From positions 1-64,000 of the forward strand of contig JBKDOL010000039.1 of the NCBI GenBank assembly GCA_046343015.1: a DNA stretch of 64,000 bases, in the 5' to 3' direction. The stretch is from BJ22 sp021298375. GTDB lineage: Bacteria > Planctomycetota > Planctomycetia > Pirellulales > Pirellulaceae. Within the stretch, counting starts at the first letter, position 1, and the number at the start of each line of letters is the position of its first letter. Under the pieces are notes generated by a model, which had not been told where the DNA came from, did not search any database, and saw only the letters and a list, made by a program, of their open reading frames with translations. The translations under genes and the position numbers were made by a program. Shown in pieces: positions 35,430 to 44,506 of this stretch.

Positions 35430-37019
35430 ATGCAAACTTCCCACCTGCAAACTTCACACCTGCAAACTTCCCAGCAAGCCGCGCTGTCAGCCTCCTCACC
35501 GAAGCAACTCCGCCATCGTTTGGGCCTGCGGCTCGTCGGACTCGCCTTTCACGCCTTGACCCTGTCGGGTTTCGTCGCGGCCGGAGGAGTGATCGCGTTC
35601 GCTTTGCAATCCAGACACTCCACAGTCCCGACGGCTCCCCAAGTCGAGAGGCTCGACCCGGCTGCGCATCCCGCACTCCAGAACTCATTCCATTCGACTG
35701 TTCACCTCCCGGCTGAGCAGTCGCGGGCAGATGACCAGATACCAGTTTGGCCGAATTTTGTAGCGTTAGCAGAGCCTGCCAAATTCGACTCCGCCGTTGT
35801 GCCCTGCCAGCAGCTGGAGATCGCTCCGCGAGAGGCTTCGCAAAACCCTGATGGCATGTTCGGTTGGAACGCCAGCCAGACGCAAACGGGCAGCCAGCCG
35901 GTCTCGTTCTCCCCTTCGCTGGACGGCGTTCCTTGCGAAGACAGCTCCTGCGGGCCGATGGGAGTTCACGAATTCCAAACGGAGCGCTGGATGCTGGGGG
36001 TCGATCAGCAGTCCGCCCGCAAGCTGCATCGTGAGCCGGGTTGGTCCGATCAGAAGCTCGTGCCGTGGGAGTCATTTGGATATGGCGAATACATCGGGCC
36101 TTTTCGGGCACCCCACGTGGCCGAGTATCGCCTGCGGATCCGCGACCAGATCGACTTTACCTACACACTGACCCGCGAACACCTCAGCCAGCCGTATCAG
36201 GTTTATGCTGGCGACACGCTGCAATTGTTTTCCGGTGCGGATGCGTCGCTCAATCAAAAAGACATTGTCGTGCTTTCGGACGGGACCATTTCGCTCCCTC
36301 TGGTTGGCCGAGTTCGGGCATCCGGCAAGACCGTGGAGCAACTCGGCATGGAGCTGGACAAATTGTATTCCCGATATGTCAAGACGCCGGCCATGATCGT
36401 GCAGGTTACCAAGGGCGATACGCCGGCCAATGATCTGATTAACGCCGTGGTTGCCCGCGTGGGCTTGGGTGGCCAGCAATTCAATGTGGAGATTGCTCCT
36501 GATGGAACGGTCGCCCTGCCGCTGATCGGACAGGTGCCGGCCATTGGCCTCACGCTGCGGGAGTTGGCTCGCGAAGTCAACGCCCGTTACGCCACTTCGA
36601 TCCGTGGACTGAACGTTACCCCGGTGCTGAGAAACCGGGCTCCGCGCAGCGTCTTCGTTCTCGGGGAAGTTGTTCGCCCCGGAAGGATTCAAATCGAGGG
36701 CCCCACGACAGTCATGCAGGCGATCAGCATGGCTGAGGGATGGCGACGGGGTTCCAACCTCAGGCAGATTGTCGTCTTTCGCCGCGACCAAGACTGGCGA
36801 CTGATGGCGACGCGGATTGACCTGCAGGGTGCCCTGCTGGGAAAAAGCCCCTACCCTGCCGACGAAATCTGGCTGCGGGATTCCGACATTGTGCTGGTGC
36901 CAAAGACGCCGATCCTTCGCGCCTCGGAGGCTGTCGACCTGTACATGAGCCGGACCCTGTATGCGATTTTCCCGCAACAGGGAGTGGTCTTCAATTTCGA
37001 CAACTTTCAGACGTTCTGA
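35430..37019 (+). CDS. polysaccharide export protein (Wza/BexD family)
   Basis: 529 aa. After an N-terminal helix (LVGLAFHALTLSGFVAAGGV) and a variable Pro/Gln region, a Poly_export domain begins near residue 265 (YQVYAGDTLQLFSG), followed by LSDGTISLPLVGRV and SLBB-type units (APDGTVALPLIGQV, FVLGEVVRPGRIQIEGPTTV). These proteins form the outer-membrane or periplasmic channel for capsule or exopolysaccharide. No lipobox is seen, unlike Wza; the first helix may anchor it instead. ATG at 35430 leads into three QTSHL-like units from a 15-bp repeat; a GTG at 35391 overlapping the TPR gene is also possible. No Wzc or glycosyltransferase genes are adjacent. Confidence 0.87.
   Translation: MQTSHLQTSHLQTSQQAALSASSPKQLRHRLGLRLVGLAFHALTLSGFVAAGGVIAFALQSRHSTVPTAPQVERLDPAAHPALQNSFHSTVHLPAEQSRADDQIPVWPNFVALAEPAKFDSAVVPCQQLEIAPREASQNPDGMFGWNASQTQTGSQPVSFSPSLDGVPCEDSSCGPMGVHEFQTERWMLGVDQQSARKLHREPGWSDQKLVPWESFGYGEYIGPFRAPHVAEYRLRIRDQIDFTYTLTREHLSQPYQVYAGDTLQLFSGADASLNQKDIVVLSDGTISLPLVGRVRASGKTVEQLGMELDKLYSRYVKTPAMIVQVTKGDTPANDLINAVVARVGLGGQQFNVEIAPDGTVALPLIGQVPAIGLTLRELAREVNARYATSIRGLNVTPVLRNRAPRSVFVLGEVVRPGRIQIEGPTTVMQAISMAEGWRRGSNLRQIVVFRRDQDWRLMATRIDLQGALLGKSPYPADEIWLRDSDIVLVPKTPILRASEAVDLYMSRTLYAIFPQQGVVFNFDNFQTF
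35431..35475. repeat. 15-bp tandem repeat, 3 copies, coding
   Basis: TGCAAACTTCCCACC at 35431, with variants at 35446 and 35461. It forms the first codons of the export protein. Confidence 0.92.
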
Positions 37020-37028
37020 GCGGCCGGT

Positions 37029-39182
37029 TTACTGCTTGGGAGTCGGCAGCAAAACCAAGGCATTTTCCGCGAGGCTGACCTCGCCTTCCTTGCCGTTGAT
37101 CCGATATCGGACCCGCAGCTGCTTGGGAACCCCAGGCGCCGGATCGCCGCCAAAGCTCTGGTTGTAGTTGGGCGAGGGAAGGCTGACCCAAGGTAACTTC
37201 CCTGTCAGCTTCCGCAGTACGTCGGTAACATCCTGCCAGTTATCCCCGGCGCCGTACTTGGCTTCGAGAATCTCCAGTTCCACCGCCTTTGCTCCAAAGA
37301 CCCGCTTCAGCCTTTCGAGGTCGAGCTCTTGCCCGCCCAGCTTTTGGGCTATCGTGGCCGCAGTTTCCATCGCCTCGGCGTTGACTTCGCCGGTTTCAGC
37401 CAATTCCGTGGCGAGGAGAAACGCCTCGGGGCTGGGGTGGATTCTCAGCACATCGAGCACCAGCTTGCGATCGCCCGGTTGCTTAAACAACTCCAGCGAT
37501 TGCCGGCACATTTTTACCCGCTCCGCTTCGGGCATGGCAAATCGTCGAGCCAGTGCGATGTAGCCCTTCAATGCCCGGAGGCGATACTGGTTTGAGGGAC
37601 CTGTGCGAGCATAATCCAGCAAAGCCTCGGCGTCGGCCAAGTTGCTCCACTTGCCGAGAACTTTGCTGCCGGCGTCCTGAAGCACGTTTAAATCGCCTTT
37701 GGCCAGGCGAATGATCGCATCCAGCGACTTGCGGCCGCCGACTTCACCCAGTGTTTCGATCAGCAGAACCTGCGTCGCCTCGGGGGCCCGGGCGACTGCT
37801 CCCGCCAGGAGTTCCGCACACTCATCGGGCTGGGGCATCCGCACTGCGGCTGTTCGCAGCGCTTGTCGGGCCGCAGCCAATTCTTCCGCATCCGCATTCG
37901 CAGCAGAAGCCCGCTCCACCAGAAGTGACAGGTCCTTCAGTTCCACGGTCTCGCCCAAGGCCAAGAGCGCCGCGCGACGCAAGTCCCGGTCTCGACTGTC
38001 GAGAATTCGCTGCAGATCCGCCGTCGCCGGAATGCGTCGCGAACCAGCCAGCTCAACCAATAGCTTGAGTTGTTCCCCGCCCGCAGTTCCCAGCAATTGT
38101 CCAATCTTCTGGTTGACGCCTTCTCCCGGAATTTCAGCCAGCGCTTGTTTGGCCGCTGTGGCAATTTCAGGATCCTTTTCTCCGGCTGCTTTCAAGAGCG
38201 AGTCGAGCACACTGACATTGCCCAGCCTGCCCAAGGCATTCAGCGCCGACAAACGCACGGGCTTGGCCCCTTCTGCGGCGGCCTCGGTCAACGGCGACAG
38301 GTCAGCTGGCTGGTTGGCAGTCGCCAGTGAAGCGAGGCGGTCAGCCATGGCCAGGAGAACCAGACCAGCCCGATCGGGCTGAGCCTTTCGGATCGCCTGA
38401 GAGAGCACGGTTTGCACCTCGTCTCCAGAGGCGACCCGGGCCAGAGTCAATCCGAGTCGGAAGGTGTCTTCGTCAGCTGAATTCAAACACTCGGCGAGAA
38501 TCGGGCCACCCTGCGTTCCACTGAGTGCAAACAACCCGCGCGTTGCCTCAAGCTGACGCTGTTTCGGAACATCCGCCTGCCGAACCAATTGGTACAGCTC
38601 CGCCGCGGCGGGGTTGTTTCCCGCCCTCATCAGTCTTTCCGCGCAGACGACCGCAGCCTGAGCGTACTCGGCTCGCGTCTTCGATTCGACTTGCGCAGCG
38701 ATTCCGGCTTTCAAAGCGTCCGCCGCCGCGGCATTGCCGATCTCTCCCAGAGCTGCAATCGCAGCGGCGGCCACGTCGGAATCGCTCGCTTTGCATCGTG
38801 CGACCAAGAGCGGCACGGCGTCGCTATCCCGCAGCACGCCCAATGAGTTAAGCACGCCAATCAGGGTCCGCCCTTCCAGTTTTCCTGCGGCCTCTCGCAG
38901 GGCTGCCTTGGACGCCGAGCCCGGGATCGCTTCGAGTGCGATCCGTGACCAGGAGGACAACTCGGGGTCGGCGAGCAGTTTGGCCAGTTCCGAGACCGCG
39001 GCTTCCGAGCCGTATACGGCCAACCGTTTGCAGGTGATCGCCTTTTCGCCCTTGGGGGCCTCAGACCGCAGTACGGCCAAGAGTTCCTGCTCGGACTGCT
39101 GGGCCCAGAGAACCGTGGAGGGGCCAATCAGGGCGAACGCGATACAACAGATCAAGCTCAAGTTTTTGTTCAGTGATTTCAT
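37029..39182 (-). CDS. exported HEAT-repeat protein
   Basis: 717 aa. A signal peptide (MKSLNKNLSLICCIAFALIG) is followed by about 550 residues of HEAT/armadillo-like helical pairs rich in Ala/Leu (VAAAAIAALGEIGNAAAADAL, RLSALNALGRLGNVSVLDSLL, in separate repeats). A C-terminal beta-rich segment with VSLPSPNYNQSFGG and VRYRINGKEGEVSLAENALV follows. Helical arrays of this kind bind proteins, and in planctomycetes they often sit in exported proteins with cytochrome or sugar-dehydrogenase partners. The gene starts 70 bp after the Gfo/Idh/MocA stop on the same strand, so an operon is likely. The ATG at 39182 directly precedes the signal peptide. Function unknown. Confidence 0.82.
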   Translation of the reverse strand: MKSLNKNLSLICCIAFALIGPSTVLWAQQSEQELLAVLRSEAPKGEKAITCKRLAVYGSEAAVSELAKLLADPELSSWSRIALEAIPGSASKAALREAAGKLEGRTLIGVLNSLGVLRDSDAVPLLVARCKASDSDVAAAAIAALGEIGNAAAADALKAGIAAQVESKTRAEYAQAAVVCAERLMRAGNNPAAAELYQLVRQADVPKQRQLEATRGLFALSGTQGGPILAECLNSADEDTFRLGLTLARVASGDEVQTVLSQAIRKAQPDRAGLVLLAMADRLASLATANQPADLSPLTEAAAEGAKPVRLSALNALGRLGNVSVLDSLLKAAGEKDPEIATAAKQALAEIPGEGVNQKIGQLLGTAGGEQLKLLVELAGSRRIPATADLQRILDSRDRDLRRAALLALGETVELKDLSLLVERASAANADAEELAAARQALRTAAVRMPQPDECAELLAGAVARAPEATQVLLIETLGEVGGRKSLDAIIRLAKGDLNVLQDAGSKVLGKWSNLADAEALLDYARTGPSNQYRLRALKGYIALARRFAMPEAERVKMCRQSLELFKQPGDRKLVLDVLRIHPSPEAFLLATELAETGEVNAEAMETAATIAQKLGGQELDLERLKRVFGAKAVELEILEAKYGAGDNWQDVTDVLRKLTGKLPWVSLPSPNYNQSFGGDPAPGVPKQLRVRYRINGKEGEVSLAENALVLLPTPKQ

Positions 39183-39252
39183 TGGACCAGCCTTATCCAG
39201 CAATCGTGTCGATTCAGTTCTTGGGGACGGGAGCGAAACTGCGGGGCGCGGA

Positions 39253-40539
39253 CTACAGCCTCCAAGGTTCCCGAAGCGCTTCTGAGCGCAGTCGATTCGC
39301 CGCTTCATCGCCAATGAATTCCAGCTTATTCACATCCAGTTTGACGGTCCTGCCGAGGAAGAGCGCGATGTTTGCCGCATGGCAGGCGATGTGGGCTCTC
39401 GCAGCCGCCACCGCATTTCCCTTGGGCAATCCGCGACTCTTCACGCAATCCAGAAAATCGCGAACATGGAAGGTCGCAGGGTAGCCGCCGATTTCCTCAA
39501 CCTTGCGACCAGCCAGCAGCTCGGGTGAACTGAGCACCAGCTTGCCACTGTCGCCCGCCTCGACCCAGCCATCCTCGCCTTCGAAGCGAACGGGACACGA
39601 CCCCAGCGGAATCCAATCCTTCTCCCGCAGAATCAATTCCACACCATTTTCGTACTTGGCAACCAGGTAGCCGTCGACCGGAGCGTTGTATTCAACTGGC
39701 GGAGGACAATCGCCCACTGCCCACTGGCAGAGATCAACGCAATGGCTGCCCCATTCCAGGACGCCACCCCCGACCAACCCGCCCCCTTTTTCAAAATTAA
39801 AGCCATCGAGTTGCTGCTGGTTGAACGGACGCCAGGCAGCCGGGCCCAAATACAAATCCCAATCGACCACTTTGGGGTCCGGTTCGGGCTGGGGCGGCAA
39901 CCAACCGCTCATCATCGCCTGCATCCCGGCAGGATGTGCGAAAACTTTTTTCATCTTCCCCAACCGCCCGGTGCGCGCCAGTTCGCAGGCAAAAGCGAAA
40001 TGCGGCAGATTGCGCCGCTGGGTGCCGGCTTGAAAGACGCGTCCGGTCCGCTCCATCGTCTCAGCCAGTATCAGGCTCTGAGCGATATTCTTCGTGCAGG
40101 GCTTTTCGCAGTAAATATCCTTCCCCGCCTTGGCGGCGTACATCGAAGCCGTCGCATGCCAGTTGGGTCCGGTGGCAATCAGCACGGCGTCAATGTCCTG
40201 CCGGTCGAGCAACTCGCGGAAGTCCCGAATCATGGCACACTGGTCGTTGCCATAATGCGTATCGACCATTTTCTTGATCGTCGTCCGGCGAGCTTCCTTG
40301 ACGTCACAAACGGCGACGAACTGGACATCCTTTTGTTCGAGGAAACAACCAAGGTCGTATTGCCCGCGACCACCGATCCCGATTCCGCCGACGACAATCC
40401 GTTCACTGGGCGCGACATGTCCATCGCGACCGAGAGCCGAGCTGGGAATAATCGTCGGCGCCAGAGCCAAGGCCCCCGCCGCACCAGCTGCTGTCTTCAA
40501 AAAACGCCGACGTCCAACAGATTTTGCTTTCGGTTTCAT
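39253..40539 (-). CDS. Tat-exported Gfo/Idh/MocA family oxidoreductase
   Basis: 428 aa. A twin-arginine signal is clear (GRRRFLKTAAGAAGALALAP), so the protein is exported folded with its cofactor. The NAD(P)-binding Rossmann domain follows (IVVGGIGIGGRG), then the EKP motif in DIYCEKPCTKNIAQS, with the catalytic-lysine pattern of this family, and a C-terminal alpha/beta domain with GGGLVGGGVLEWGSH. These enzymes oxidise or epimerise sugars and related compounds; the substrate is unknown. The ATG at 40539 has GAGGAG upstream. The HEAT gene follows at 70 bp. A decayed carbohydrate-binding-type gene lies just upstream, suggesting a former carbohydrate locus. Confidence 0.92.
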   Translation of the reverse strand: MKPKAKSVGRRRFLKTAAGAAGALALAPTIIPSSALGRDGHVAPSERIVVGGIGIGGRGQYDLGCFLEQKDVQFVAVCDVKEARRTTIKKMVDTHYGNDQCAMIRDFRELLDRQDIDAVLIATGPNWHATASMYAAKAGKDIYCEKPCTKNIAQSLILAETMERTGRVFQAGTQRRNLPHFAFACELARTGRLGKMKKVFAHPAGMQAMMSGWLPPQPEPDPKVVDWDLYLGPAAWRPFNQQQLDGFNFEKGGGLVGGGVLEWGSHCVDLCQWAVGDCPPPVEYNAPVDGYLVAKYENGVELILREKDWIPLGSCPVRFEGEDGWVEAGDSGKLVLSSPELLAGRKVEEIGGYPATFHVRDFLDCVKSRGLPKGNAVAAARAHIACHAANIALFLGRTVKLDVNKLEFIGDEAANRLRSEALREPWRL

Positions 40540-40630
40540 CGCTTCGCGCTCCTCGGGGCTGATTACCAGCGGCCAACCTTTTGTCAGGCGTTATTAGAAC
40601 ATGCCGACGCGCGAATTCACAGCAACTGGA

Positions 40631-40654
40631 AATGGGGAATGTCTAATGGGGAAT
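40631..40654. repeat. 14-bp partial duplication
   Basis: AATGGGGAAT at 40631 and 40645, 14 bp apart, in the gap between the Gfo/Idh gene and the decayed gene upstream. Weak. Confidence 0.55.
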
Positions 40655-40765
40655 CTAGGCACCACTTTTGGGTGCTGCTGGGCTGTTCCCTGATCCCAGT
40701 CGTCCCGCGAGGGCCGCCGATCCCAAACTTCCCACTGCAAGACCAGCAAACATCCACCCTGCCCT

Positions 40766-41305
40766 TTACTCATTCGCTGAATACAAAAACAAGCGGCTAA
40801 CCAATCCGCCCGACATCTGCGCGGGCTGGTAATCGGTGTGCACTCGCACAACGAACGTATTCTTCTCGCCTCCGCGCAGCCCCTTGGTCACATCCAGATC
40901 GAGCGTGTAGGGGCGAATAGAGGCCTCCTGACAGGGCCGGAATCCGACAAACTTGCCGTTGCCCCAAACCCATTCTTCGGTCTCAACTGCCAGACCGTGC
41001 AACCTGAACTTTTGCCCCTCAGCCAGCGATGGGACATCGACCTGTATCTGGTACTACATGACCCCGAGGTAGGGAAAACGTTGCTCGTCGAGATGCTTGC
41101 CTGGCTCGCCTTGAGCAATGAAGGGAACTGTGGTCTTCAACGGCTGCCAATCCGCAAGGCCGTGCCAGTGCTCGAGGAACCAGCGATCAAACCGTTCGTC
41201 GTCGCGCGGGTCGAGCGAAAACCGTGCCGGCTCCGGCAGGACTGCGATGAGCTTCCCCTTCGCACCACCGGTCAACTCGGCCAACTGGGCATACGCGACC
41301 CGCCG
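40766..41305 (-). pseudogene. decayed gene: C-terminal carbohydrate-binding-like domain with in-frame amber
   Basis: Two minus-strand frames form one continuous protein if a single TAG (41054-41056) is read as Trp. The upstream part ends RFPYLGVM and the downstream part goes on YQIQVDVPSLAEGQKFRLHG, then EEWVWGNGKFVGFRP, RPYTLDLDVTKGLRGGEKN and VVRVHTDYQPAQMSGGLVSR. This looks like the galactose-binding-like (GH2 sugar-binding type) C-terminal domain of large planctomycete secreted proteins. There is no start codon with a ribosome-binding site and no N-terminal enzyme domain; toward 41305-41459 the translation loses protein character. I read it as a 5'-truncated remnant with a TGG-to-TAG nonsense change. 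The family call is moderate; decay is well supported. Confidence 0.7.
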
Positions 41306-41459
41306 ATGGCCGCTCCCCCCAATTGGCCCGCGATCGCTTGCCCAATGGGCACAGCGTGGGACTTGCTTGCGGGGCGAGCTCGGATCGAGCCCGCCTGCGC
41401 GACTTGGAGAACGGCCACCCGGCTCCTCCGGTCTGTGGTGCGAGCTGGGGAGCCTACTC

Positions 41460-42311
41460 TCAGGATCCGCCGAAGATCTGCTTGATCTTGTGGATCGTCA
41501 CGGCGCGGCCTGCCCGACCAATCGAGGTCGTCAACGGAATGTGCTTGGGGCACACGGCGACGCAATTCTGAGCGTTGCCGCAGACCTGAATTCCTCCCGG
41601 GCCAGCGAGAGCATCAAGACGGTCGCCAGCCATCATCTTTCCAGTCGGGTGGGCGTTAAACAGCACTGCCTGGCTAATCGCCTGCGGTCCGAGGAATTCG
41701 GTGTCATAAGCCTCGCCGCAGCGCTGCTTGTACTCGGCATCCGACTCGTTCGGCTTCCGCTCCAGTTCGACCTTGAGAAACTGAGGGCAGGCTTCCAGGC
41801 AGCAGCCGCAGGTCATGCACTCGCTCAGGGGATAAGCGGTTTCCTGTTCGCCGCGGGATTGCCGCGGGCCTGCGCCCATGTCGGCATAGCCATCGACCGG
41901 GACCCAGGCTTTGACCCGCTGAAGATTGCGAAACATCCGCGAACGGTCGACAACCAAGTCGCGAACGACGGGGAACTTGCTCATCGGCTGCAGCGTAATC
42001 TCGCGCGGATTGTCCTCCAGCAAGCGGTCAACCAGGGCCGAGCAGCTCTGCCGCACACGCCCATTGATCACCATCGTGCAGGAGCCGCAGACTTCCTCGA
42101 GGCAGCCGCAATCCCAGGCGACAGGCGTCGTTTCCTTGCCAGTCGAGGTTCGCGACATGGTCGCGATCTTCTGCAGCACGCTAATCACGTTCATGTCCGG
42201 TTCGTATTCCACATTGAACGTTTGCCAGTAAGGCGCGGCGCCGGGTGCGTCTTGACGCTGCACGCGAACCTGAAAGCTCTTCACCGAATGTCCGTAGGCG
42301 TCTTTGATCAT
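41460..42311 (-). CDS. sdhB: succinate dehydrogenase iron-sulfur subunit
   Basis: 283 aa. It carries electrons from SdhA to the quinone site in complex II. All clusters are visible: the [2Fe-2S] ligands in DCGCLEEVCGSC and the following SCSALVD, and the [4Fe-4S]/[3Fe-4S] ligands in SECMTCGCCLEACPQF and CGNAQNCVAVCPKHIP. The sequence and gene order resemble the Bacillus/epsilonproteobacterial type-B enzyme rather than the E. coli type. Start ATG at 42311, 69 bp after sdhA. The last gene of the sdhC-A-B operon. Peripheral, on the cytoplasmic face of the membrane. Confidence 0.96.
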   Translation of the reverse strand: MIKDAYGHSVKSFQVRVQRQDAPGAAPYWQTFNVEYEPDMNVISVLQKIATMSRTSTGKETTPVAWDCGCLEEVCGSCTMVINGRVRQSCSALVDRLLEDNPREITLQPMSKFPVVRDLVVDRSRMFRNLQRVKAWVPVDGYADMGAGPRQSRGEQETAYPLSECMTCGCCLEACPQFLKVELERKPNESDAEYKQRCGEAYDTEFLGPQAISQAVLFNAHPTGKMMAGDRLDALAGPGGIQVCGNAQNCVAVCPKHIPLTTSIGRAGRAVTIHKIKQIFGGS

Positions 42312-42380
42312 GGCTGATTAAGGGGTAGACCAGTGGTCGGAAAAGGAACCGGGAAACACTCACACACAGCGGGCAAGAGG

Positions 42381-44345
42381 TCAGACGCGAGCGGGCTGAG
42401 CCGACGATTTGGCCAGCCGCTCTTTCCAGACCTTCTCGATCATGTCCGCGCCGACCAGACCATACAGCCGCGGGCGGGGCGGAACGCTCGAGGTGTCAAC
42501 GTCTTCGTAAGTGATCTGGGGGTGATTGCCGTCGTAACTGCAAACGGTGGACTTGAGCCACTTGCGGTTGTTCTCCTCGAAGCGATCGCACCATTGCTCG
42601 GCCTCGGCACGCTGTCCGGCCGGGTCAGTCGCTGAGAGTGAGGGCATGGAAAAGTCCGGCTTGTAGTGGGCACCACGGCATTCGTCCCGCTGCAGGGCGC
42701 CTTTGACGATGGCCTTGGCCAGCGGGAACATGTCAAGCAAGGCCTTGGTGAACATCACATTCTGGTTGGTCCACTGGCCGGTGTCCGAGAGCCCGCAGCT
42801 GCGAGCCCGATCGTGCAGTTCGGAAACTTTCTCGTAAGCCGCCTTCAACTGATCATTGCGGCGGACCACCGTGGCGGCCTTGGTCATGACATCGCCCAAC
42901 TCGCGATGAATCAGATAGGGGTTCTCGCTTCCGCCCGTCCGCTGCAACAGGGAGTTGTGGCGTTCCTGGTGCTCGCGGGCCGCGTCGGCCAGCAAAGCTG
43001 TCTGTTCAGCGGCCGTCCCCTTCTGGCTGTTCAATTTGTTTTGCAGGCAGGGACCGAGGAACAGTCCGCTGAAAATGCAGCTGAGCAGCGAGTTGGCTCC
43101 GAGCCGGTTGGCGCCGTGGTAGTGGTAATCGCATTCCCCGATGGCGTAGAGGTTTTCAACGCTGGTTTGCTGGTAGCGGGGGCTGCCGGCCTGCAGACCG
43201 CCATCGCCGTTCGCTTCGTAGTCTGCCCAAAGTCCACCCATCGAGTAGTGAACCGCCGGGAAAATCTTCATCGGGTTGGTTCGCGGGTCGACCCCTTGGA
43301 ACTTTTCATAGATGTCGAGAATGCCGCCCAGCTTGCGATCCAACTCGGCCTTGGAAATGTGCGTCAGGTCGAGGTACACGCAAAGCCGATCTTTTTCGAC
43401 GCTCAGGCCTTCGTTCACGCAGATGTCAAAAATCTCTCGGGTGGCGATGTCCCGCGGGACCAAATTCCCGTACTTGGGATACCGCTCCTCGAGGAAGTAA
43501 TACCGTTCGGCATCTGGAATCGACTTTGGTGGACGAGTGTCCTGAGGCGTTCGTGGAACCCAGACGCGGCCCCCTTCACCCCGGGCCGATTCACTCATCA
43601 GCCGCAGTTTGTCGGCTCCCGGAATCGCCGTGGGGTGAACCTGAATGAACTCTGGGTTCCCGTACTTGGCCCCAGCTTGGAAGCAGCGGCTCGCCGCGCT
43701 GCCGGTACACATCATCGACATGGTGCTGCGGCCATAAATCAAGCCCGGTCCACCCGTGGCGATGACCACGGCATCGCCGGCGAACGAGCGGATTTCCATC
43801 GTCGCGAGATTCTGGGCGACCGCTCCCCGGCAGGCGCCATTCCCGTCCAGAACGGGCCCGAGGAAATCCCAGTATTCGTACTTGTTCACCAACCCAGCCG
43901 ACTCCCAGCGTCGAACCTGCTCGTCGAGTGCATACAGAAGTTGCTGGCCGGTCGTGGCACCGGCAAAAGCCGTCCGCTTGTACAGCGTCCCGCCGAACCG
44001 GCGGCGGTCGATGTAGCCCTCCTCAGTGCGATTGAATGGAACGCCCAGCCGATCCATCAGTTCAATCACCTTGGGGGCCCAATAGGCCATTTCCTTGACG
44101 GGCGGCTGGTGCTGAAGAAAGTCGCCGCCGTAGACCGTGTCATCGAGGTGCAACCATTCTGAATCGCCCAATTGCCGCGTCTGGTCATTGCAGCTGTTGA
44201 TTCCGCCCTGTGCACACACGCTGTGCGAACGCTTCACCGGGACGAGACTGATCAAATCGACCGGAATCCCCAGTTCGCACAATTTCATCGTGCAGGCCAA
44301 TCCGGCCAATCCGCCACCAACCACCACGACTTTTCGTTTGCTCAT
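42381..44345 (-). CDS. sdhA: succinate dehydrogenase flavoprotein subunit
   Basis: 654 aa. It oxidises succinate to fumarate with covalently bound FAD. The dinucleotide site VVVGGGLAGLACTMKL starts at residue 5, the FAD-linking His lies in KRSHSVCAQGGIN, and the active-site region includes FIQVHPTAIPGADKLRLMS followed by EGGRVWVPR. The capping and C-terminal domains are complete (MFTKALLDMFPLAKAIVKGA, DECRGAHYKPDF). Length fits type-B SdhA. The start ATG at 44345 has AGGT upstream. It is preceded by sdhC after a 161-bp gap holding a perfect 17-bp tandem repeat. fumC, the next TCA enzyme, lies at 57496 in this window. Confidence 0.97.
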   Translation of the reverse strand: MSKRKVVVVGGGLAGLACTMKLCELGIPVDLISLVPVKRSHSVCAQGGINSCNDQTRQLGDSEWLHLDDTVYGGDFLQHQPPVKEMAYWAPKVIELMDRLGVPFNRTEEGYIDRRRFGGTLYKRTAFAGATTGQQLLYALDEQVRRWESAGLVNKYEYWDFLGPVLDGNGACRGAVAQNLATMEIRSFAGDAVVIATGGPGLIYGRSTMSMMCTGSAASRCFQAGAKYGNPEFIQVHPTAIPGADKLRLMSESARGEGGRVWVPRTPQDTRPPKSIPDAERYYFLEERYPKYGNLVPRDIATREIFDICVNEGLSVEKDRLCVYLDLTHISKAELDRKLGGILDIYEKFQGVDPRTNPMKIFPAVHYSMGGLWADYEANGDGGLQAGSPRYQQTSVENLYAIGECDYHYHGANRLGANSLLSCIFSGLFLGPCLQNKLNSQKGTAAEQTALLADAAREHQERHNSLLQRTGGSENPYLIHRELGDVMTKAATVVRRNDQLKAAYEKVSELHDRARSCGLSDTGQWTNQNVMFTKALLDMFPLAKAIVKGALQRDECRGAHYKPDFSMPSLSATDPAGQRAEAEQWCDRFEENNRKWLKSTVCSYDGNHPQITYEDVDTSSVPPRPRLYGLVGADMIEKVWKERLAKSSAQPARV

Positions 44346-44400
44346 ACCTGTGCTTGCATTACTGGTGTTGAAATTTCGGCAAGTCCCACAAACCCCTCAG

Positions 44401-44451
44401 CCCCGCGCTTCCCGCAGCCCCGCGCTTCCCGCAGCCCCGCGCTTCCCGCAG
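44401..44451. repeat. 17-bp perfect tandem repeat, 3 copies, inside the sdh operon
   Basis: CCCCGCGCTTCCCGCAG at 44401, 44418 and 44435, all identical. It lies between sdhC and sdhA, so it should be transcribed; it may affect the stability or processing of the mRNA. Confidence 0.95.
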
Positions 44452-44506
44452 CGAGGGCGACCCGGCAGAACCGGTGCCGCATCCCGCCGACGAAGCAGCC
44501 CGGAGA

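Noticed and set aside
40766..41305. Amber codon read as pyrrolysine or suppressed Trp
   Set aside because: No pyl genes or amber suppressor seen, and the locus also lacks its 5' part, so decay is simpler.
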